Below, one piece after another: positions 61,253-64,000 of a DNA stretch of 64,000 nt; position 1 is the stretch's first letter; each line of letters starts with the position of its first letter. Source of the DNA: Streptomyces profundus (lineage in GTDB: Bacteria > Actinomycetota > Actinomycetes > Streptomycetales > Streptomycetaceae); the NCBI RefSeq assembly GCF_020740535.1, contig NZ_CP082362.1, forward strand, positions 1,364,001 through 1,428,000, in the 5' to 3' direction. The notes beneath the pieces are model-generated. The model ran no database searches and was not told where the DNA came from. It saw only the letters and a list, made by a program, of their open reading frames with translations. The position numbers and the translations under genes were made by a program.

Positions 61253-61421
61253 CTGCGGATCTCCTAGCTGAACTTCCGTACCTGACCCAGATGTTGTCAG
61301 GCCATTTCCTCTGGTCAGCGTAGCGACCGACACATCACGCTGTGACCGGATCACCACGCAGCGGGATGACGAATCCGTCTCCCGCCACAGACCAGGAGCA
61401 CGAGAAGGATGGGTGAGCGGG

Positions 61422-61586
61422 ATGACCACACCTAGAGAGGACTCGGTTTCCTCGCCTGACATCGAGGACGAGCCGCCGGAAGCCGAGTCGGAGCCCGACC
61501 CGCATGCGGAGTTGCTCGCACGGTTGCGGGAGCGGAATGCGGCCAGTGAGATCAACTATCGGATCAAGAGCGGGGAGTTGCCGTGA
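61422..61586 (+). CDS. Small acidic protein, first gene of cassette
   Basis: 54 residues, about one third acidic (PDIEDEPPEAESEPDPHAEL), ending with a basic helix (LARLRERNAASEINYRIKSG). A GTG at 61413 (AGAAGG 4 nt upstream) is an equally good start. The TGA overlaps the GTG of the next gene (GTGA, 61583-61586). No family known. Confidence 0.7.
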   Translation: MTTPREDSVSSPDIEDEPPEAESEPDPHAELLARLRERNAASEINYRIKSGELP

Positions 61587-61789
61587 GGTTGGCGGAGCTC
61601 GTTCTCGATTCGGATCAGCCGACCTCGTTCGTCATGGAATGCACTGCCTGTGGGTTCTTCGGGCCGAAGGGGCAGGACGTGGAGGACGGGGCGGAGTGGG
61701 CCGGGCAGCACCTGGCCCTGCATCCGGAGCACCTCGCCTATCGCGAACACATTACGCGGGCCTACCGGTTCGAGGCGATGGGGACGTGA
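61583..61789 (+). CDS. Small zinc-ribbon-like protein
   Basis: 68 residues from a GTG overlapping the preceding TGA. MECTACGFFGPKG has a CxxC, then two conserved His (HLALHPEHLAYREH). Single zinc knuckle likely. It resembles the short DUF7848-type proteins of streptomycetes. It overlaps the next gene by 4 nt (61786-61789). Confidence 0.8.
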   Translation: MRLAELVLDSDQPTSFVMECTACGFFGPKGQDVEDGAEWAGQHLALHPEHLAYREHITRAYRFEAMGT

Positions 61790-62157
61790 GCGGCGAGCCG
61801 ATTATCAAGGGTGCGGACTGGGTGCTCACCGACGAGCTCGGACCCGGGGCGCCCGATGGCATCTATGCCGTCGAGTGCATGACGTGCACCGCTCGTTCGC
61901 CGCTGTTCGACAACGACGCGCACCCGGTTGCCGTTTGGGCGATCCAGCACACCGCCCAACAGCCGGACCATGACCTGTTCCTGGCCCGCGCCGAGAAGCA
62001 CTGGCGTGTCGTACGCCGTCGGCACGAGGACGAGAGCCCGGGGCCGGCGCCGCAGAAGCCCGTGGTCGCGTTTCTGGACCGCGCGTTCGGGCCCGCGTTC
62101 GTCGGGTTGATGTGTCTCTGCACCGCCCTGACCGGCTATCTCATCGCCCTCAACTGA
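61786..62157 (+). CDS. Small membrane protein with CxxC motif
   Basis: 123 residues from GTG 61786. VECMTCTARSPLFDN repeats the Cys-x-x-Cys layout of the preceding gene, and the C-terminus has one helix (FGPAFVGLMCLCTALTGYLI). The helical middle (VWAIQHTAQQPDHDLFLARA) has two His. Zinc-dependent membrane association is likely. Confidence 0.8.
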   Translation: MSGEPIIKGADWVLTDELGPGAPDGIYAVECMTCTARSPLFDNDAHPVAVWAIQHTAQQPDHDLFLARAEKHWRVVRRRHEDESPGPAPQKPVVAFLDRAFGPAFVGLMCLCTALTGYLIALN

Positions 62158-62179
62158 CCAGCAAGGACAACCCCCTTTC

Positions 62180-62596
62180 GTGCGCATCACTTTTATGACG
62201 CTGTCCACCACACGGGACGGCCACCTCCTCATGGTCCAGGGACCTGACGGCTGGACGCTGCCCAACGGCACGGTCCCGCCCGGCAGTTGTCCCGTCCTGA
62301 CCGCCCGGCAGACGTTGATGGACACCACCGGCTACGACCGAGGGGTGACCGACGCCTACGCGATCAGCGTCACCCACACCGACCCGGTGTCCCTCACCTA
62401 TGTGCTCGACGGCGGACACACCCCCACCATCCCCGCCGGCGCGCACAAGCACCTCCCGCCCAACGCCGGCTGGCTCCCGCTACGCGAACTCCACGAACCA
62501 CCCCCGATCGTCCGCTACGCCCTCACCGCCGCCGCACAGCGGCGCCGCGTGCCCGTACTCATCAACGGCGAACGCCCCGACGCCGCCTACACCTGA
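62180..62596 (+). CDS. Nudix-like protein without catalytic glutamates
   Basis: 138 residues. The Nudix box position reads GTVPPGSCPVLTARQTLMDT, then TGYD: the consensus glutamates of Gx5Ex7REUxEExGU are replaced by S36, T45, D48 and T49, and Arg44 by Gln. So a Nudix fold without hydrolase chemistry. Possibly nucleotide-binding. It is in the same transcription unit as the preceding genes (22-nt gap). Confidence 0.75.
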   Translation: MRITFMTLSTTRDGHLLMVQGPDGWTLPNGTVPPGSCPVLTARQTLMDTTGYDRGVTDAYAISVTHTDPVSLTYVLDGGHTPTIPAGAHKHLPPNAGWLPLRELHEPPPIVRYALTAAAQRRRVPVLINGERPDAAYT

Positions 62597-62610
62597 GCAG
62601 AGAGAAGAAC

Positions 62611-62988
62611 ATGGCACCGCAGACCCGAGTGATCGTCCTCGTCATCACCCGCAACGGATACGTCCTCCTCCACCGCGACCAACTGCCGCAGGCCACCGTC
62701 CCCAACCACGGCAACCTCGCCCTCACCGGCAGGCTCACCCTCGCCCGCCAGACCGGACACCTCGCCGACATCACCCACGCCTGGACCGTCCGCTCCATCG
62801 GCCCCGACAACGACGGCGAACTCTGGATCCTCGACGGCGGCGTCCACGACACCGTCCCCGACGCCACCGAGGACACCCACCCCCACGCCCGCTGGGCCCC
62901 CATCACCACCCTCGGCGAGAACCAGGCCATCCAGGAAGCCCTGGACGCCGCCGACGCCAACATCAGCATTCAACTCCCCACCACATGA
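62611..62988 (+). CDS. Second, more degenerate Nudix-like protein
   Basis: 125 residues from ATG 62611. VIVLVITRNGYVLLHRD is a Nudix-like first strand. A G-R-L-T-L-A-R-Q-T-G-H stretch (GRLTLARQTGHLADITHAWT) aligns with a box lacking all conserved acidic residues. Sister of the preceding protein (TLTARQTLMDTTG against TLARQTG). Last gene of the cassette; a terminator follows. Confidence 0.65.
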   Translation: MAPQTRVIVLVITRNGYVLLHRDQLPQATVPNHGNLALTGRLTLARQTGHLADITHAWTVRSIGPDNDGELWILDGGVHDTVPDATEDTHPHARWAPITTLGENQAIQEALDAADANISIQLPTT

Positions 62989-63001
62989 ACCTGATGTAAA
63001 C

Positions 63002-63029
63002 GGCCGCCGGCCCCGAGGGGCCGGCGGCC
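63002..63029. terminator. Strong bidirectional hairpin
   Basis: GGCCGCCGGCCCC, 2-nt loop, GGGGCCGGCGGCC: 13 paired bases (the real loop is probably wider). It ends the cassette and the convergent SDR gene. Confidence 0.85.
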
Positions 63030-63046
63030 TGGGTGGGTGGCGGGGG

Positions 63047-63880
63047 TCAGCGCATGGTGATGACGTTGCCGCTGATCAGGTCGGCGTCGTAGGAGATCAG
63101 GAACCGGATGGTGGCCGCGACCTCCGCCGGGTTGGCGATATGGAAGTGGGTCGAGCTGGCCCGCACGGAGTCGCGGACCTCCTCCGTGACCCAGCCGGTG
63201 TCGGTGACCGGCGGGTGCACGATATTGGCCGTGATCCCCTCGGGGGCCAGCTCGACCGCGGCCGACATCGTGTAGTGGGTCTGGGCGGCCTTCGCCGCGC
63301 CGTAGGAGACCTCGCCGGGAAAGCCGAGTTCGGCGCCCGAGGTGAGGCCGACGACCCGGCCCCAGTTGGCCTCGCGGGCCCGATGGCGGCGGGCGAGTTC
63401 GGCGATCAGCAGGGCCGGGGCGTGGGCGTCCACCGCGAACTGCTGGCTGATCGTCTCGTGGTTGACCGGGACCGTGGTGCGACCGAACTGATCGGGTTCG
63501 CCATCGAACCGGAAGGTGTCCTGAACCCAACCTGACGCGTTGTTGATCAGAATGTCGACGGGGCCGAGGAGTTCCTCCGCCGTGTCGAAGATCCGGGCCG
63601 GGGCGGTGGGGTCCCGGAGGTCGACCTCAAGGGCGGCGGCCCGGCCGCCCCGGTCGCGGATCTCCAGGGCGACCTCCTCGCCGGAGGTGGTGCGGTCCTT
63701 GTAGTAGCGGGCGTAGTGGCCGGCGCGTTTGTCGGCGTGGGCGCCGCCCTCCTCGTCCTTGGTGCGCAGATAGGTGCACAGCACGGCGATGTCGTTGTCG
63801 GCGAGCATCTCGGCGACGGCGGCTCCGATGCCGTGGTTGGCGCCGGTCACGATCGCCACATGCTTGGGTGAGGTGTCCAT
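63047..63880 (-). CDS. SDR-family oxidoreductase
   Basis: 277 residues from ATG 63880. TGANHGIG (residues 12-19), NNASG, catalytic Ser in TSGAELGF and YGAAK give a complete classical SDR active site. An insertion with THxxKRAGHYARYYKDRTTS (about 45-70) is unusual in classical FabG-type members. It reduces a ketone or aldehyde with NAD(P)H. Substrate unknown. Confidence 0.88.
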   Translation of the reverse strand: MDTSPKHVAIVTGANHGIGAAVAEMLADNDIAVLCTYLRTKDEEGGAHADKRAGHYARYYKDRTTSGEEVALEIRDRGGRAAALEVDLRDPTAPARIFDTAEELLGPVDILINNASGWVQDTFRFDGEPDQFGRTTVPVNHETISQQFAVDAHAPALLIAELARRHRAREANWGRVVGLTSGAELGFPGEVSYGAAKAAQTHYTMSAAVELAPEGITANIVHPPVTDTGWVTEEVRDSVRASSTHFHIANPAEVAATIRFLISYDADLISGNVITMR

Positions 63881-63914
63881 ACGGACAGCCGTAGCATGCT
63901 TGCCCACGGTCACC

Positions 63915-63941
63915 AAGTCGATTTGCGCCCAGAGTTGACTT
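63915..63941. promoter_or_regulatory. Inverted repeat AAGTCGA-N13-TTGACTT
   Basis: AAGTCGA (63915-63921) and TTGACTT (63935-63941) pair at 6 of 7 positions, and directly precede the ATG of the divergent gene at 63942. Candidate operator for the SDR gene and that gene. Confidence 0.5.
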
Positions 63942-64000
63942 ATGGACAACGGGGCCGGGACGCGGACGGACACCCGCGTGGAGCCGGTGCGGCCGACGGC
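63942..64000 (+). CDS. Start of divergent gene (only 19 codons visible)
   Basis: ATG 63942 opens MDNGAGTRTDTRVEPVRPTA and remains open to the window edge. The Thr/Arg-rich beginning fits a regulator N-terminus, but nothing diagnostic is visible. Confidence 0.4.
   Translation, partial: MDNGAGTRTDTRVEPVRPT

Overview
The DNA is very GC-rich, with strong third-position G/C bias, many GTG starts, many 4-nt start/stop overlaps and actinobacterial families (DUF397/DUF5753 pairs, HtaA heme proteins, a DtxR/IdeR-type iron box, zinc anti-sigma factors). This points to a Streptomyces-like filamentous actinomycete chromosome. I see no rRNA, tRNA, CRISPR array, intact insertion sequence or origin. About 65 protein genes can be supported.

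Layout. 0-2.5 kb: end of a threonine-dehydratase-type gene, divergent LysR regulator, methyltransferase. 2.6-8.7 kb: heme-iron uptake locus, with two double-HtaA surface proteins divergent from the heme ABC transporter hmuTUV across an iron box. 8.8-18.4 kb: first half of an exopolysaccharide (EPS) locus: initiating sugar-phosphate transferase, GDP-L-fucose synthesis (gmd, fcl), a 952-residue secreted propeller/FN3/LamG protein, lipoprotein, GT2 and GT4 glycosyltransferases. 18.4-24.8 kb: argS, GNAT, TPR, MOSC, DsbA-like protein, NmrA/HxlR pair. 24.8-36.7 kb: second half of the EPS locus: acyltransferase fusion, Wzy-like polymerase, Wzx-like flippase, Wzz/BY-kinase-like protein, GT4, cytidylyltransferase and CDP-alcohol phosphotransferase, interrupted by ATP-grasp, hydrolase and kinase genes. 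36.8-42.1 kb: lipoprotein, primase/polymerase-domain protein, ddaH, Rsm22-type methyltransferase, Bcr/CflA efflux pump.

42.5-47 kb is an envelope-stress island: sigma factor, a zinc-finger anti-sigma/Asp23 fusion and a short Asp23-like protein on the minus strand; Asp23, a Gly/His-rich membrane protein and a YihY/BrkB protein with a repeat-built tail on the plus strand. 47-56.4 kb is accessory metabolism with regulator/target pairs (MerR/old yellow enzyme, ArsR-type/MFS), a racemase-like protein, SnoaL-like protein, GNAT, two divergent phosphotransferases around a long inverted repeat, and a quinone oxidoreductase. 56.4-63 kb holds a possible gene remnant, a C45-type Ntn hydrolase with a TPR regulator, a HAD hydrolase, an XRE/DUF397 pair and a divergent cassette of five very small genes, including two Nudix-like proteins without catalytic residues. 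The window closes with an SDR gene and the first codons of a divergent gene.

The EPS genes make up a near-complete Wzx/Wzy pathway: lipid-linked initiation, fucose supply, glycosyltransferases, flipping, polymerisation and chain-length control. The least ordinary material is the EPS machinery (acyltransferase fusion, P-loop-less kinase domain, CDP-alcohol pair), the sigma/anti-sigma-Asp23/YihY island and the small-gene cassette at 61.4-63.0 kb. All functions are read from motifs by eye; no database search was possible.
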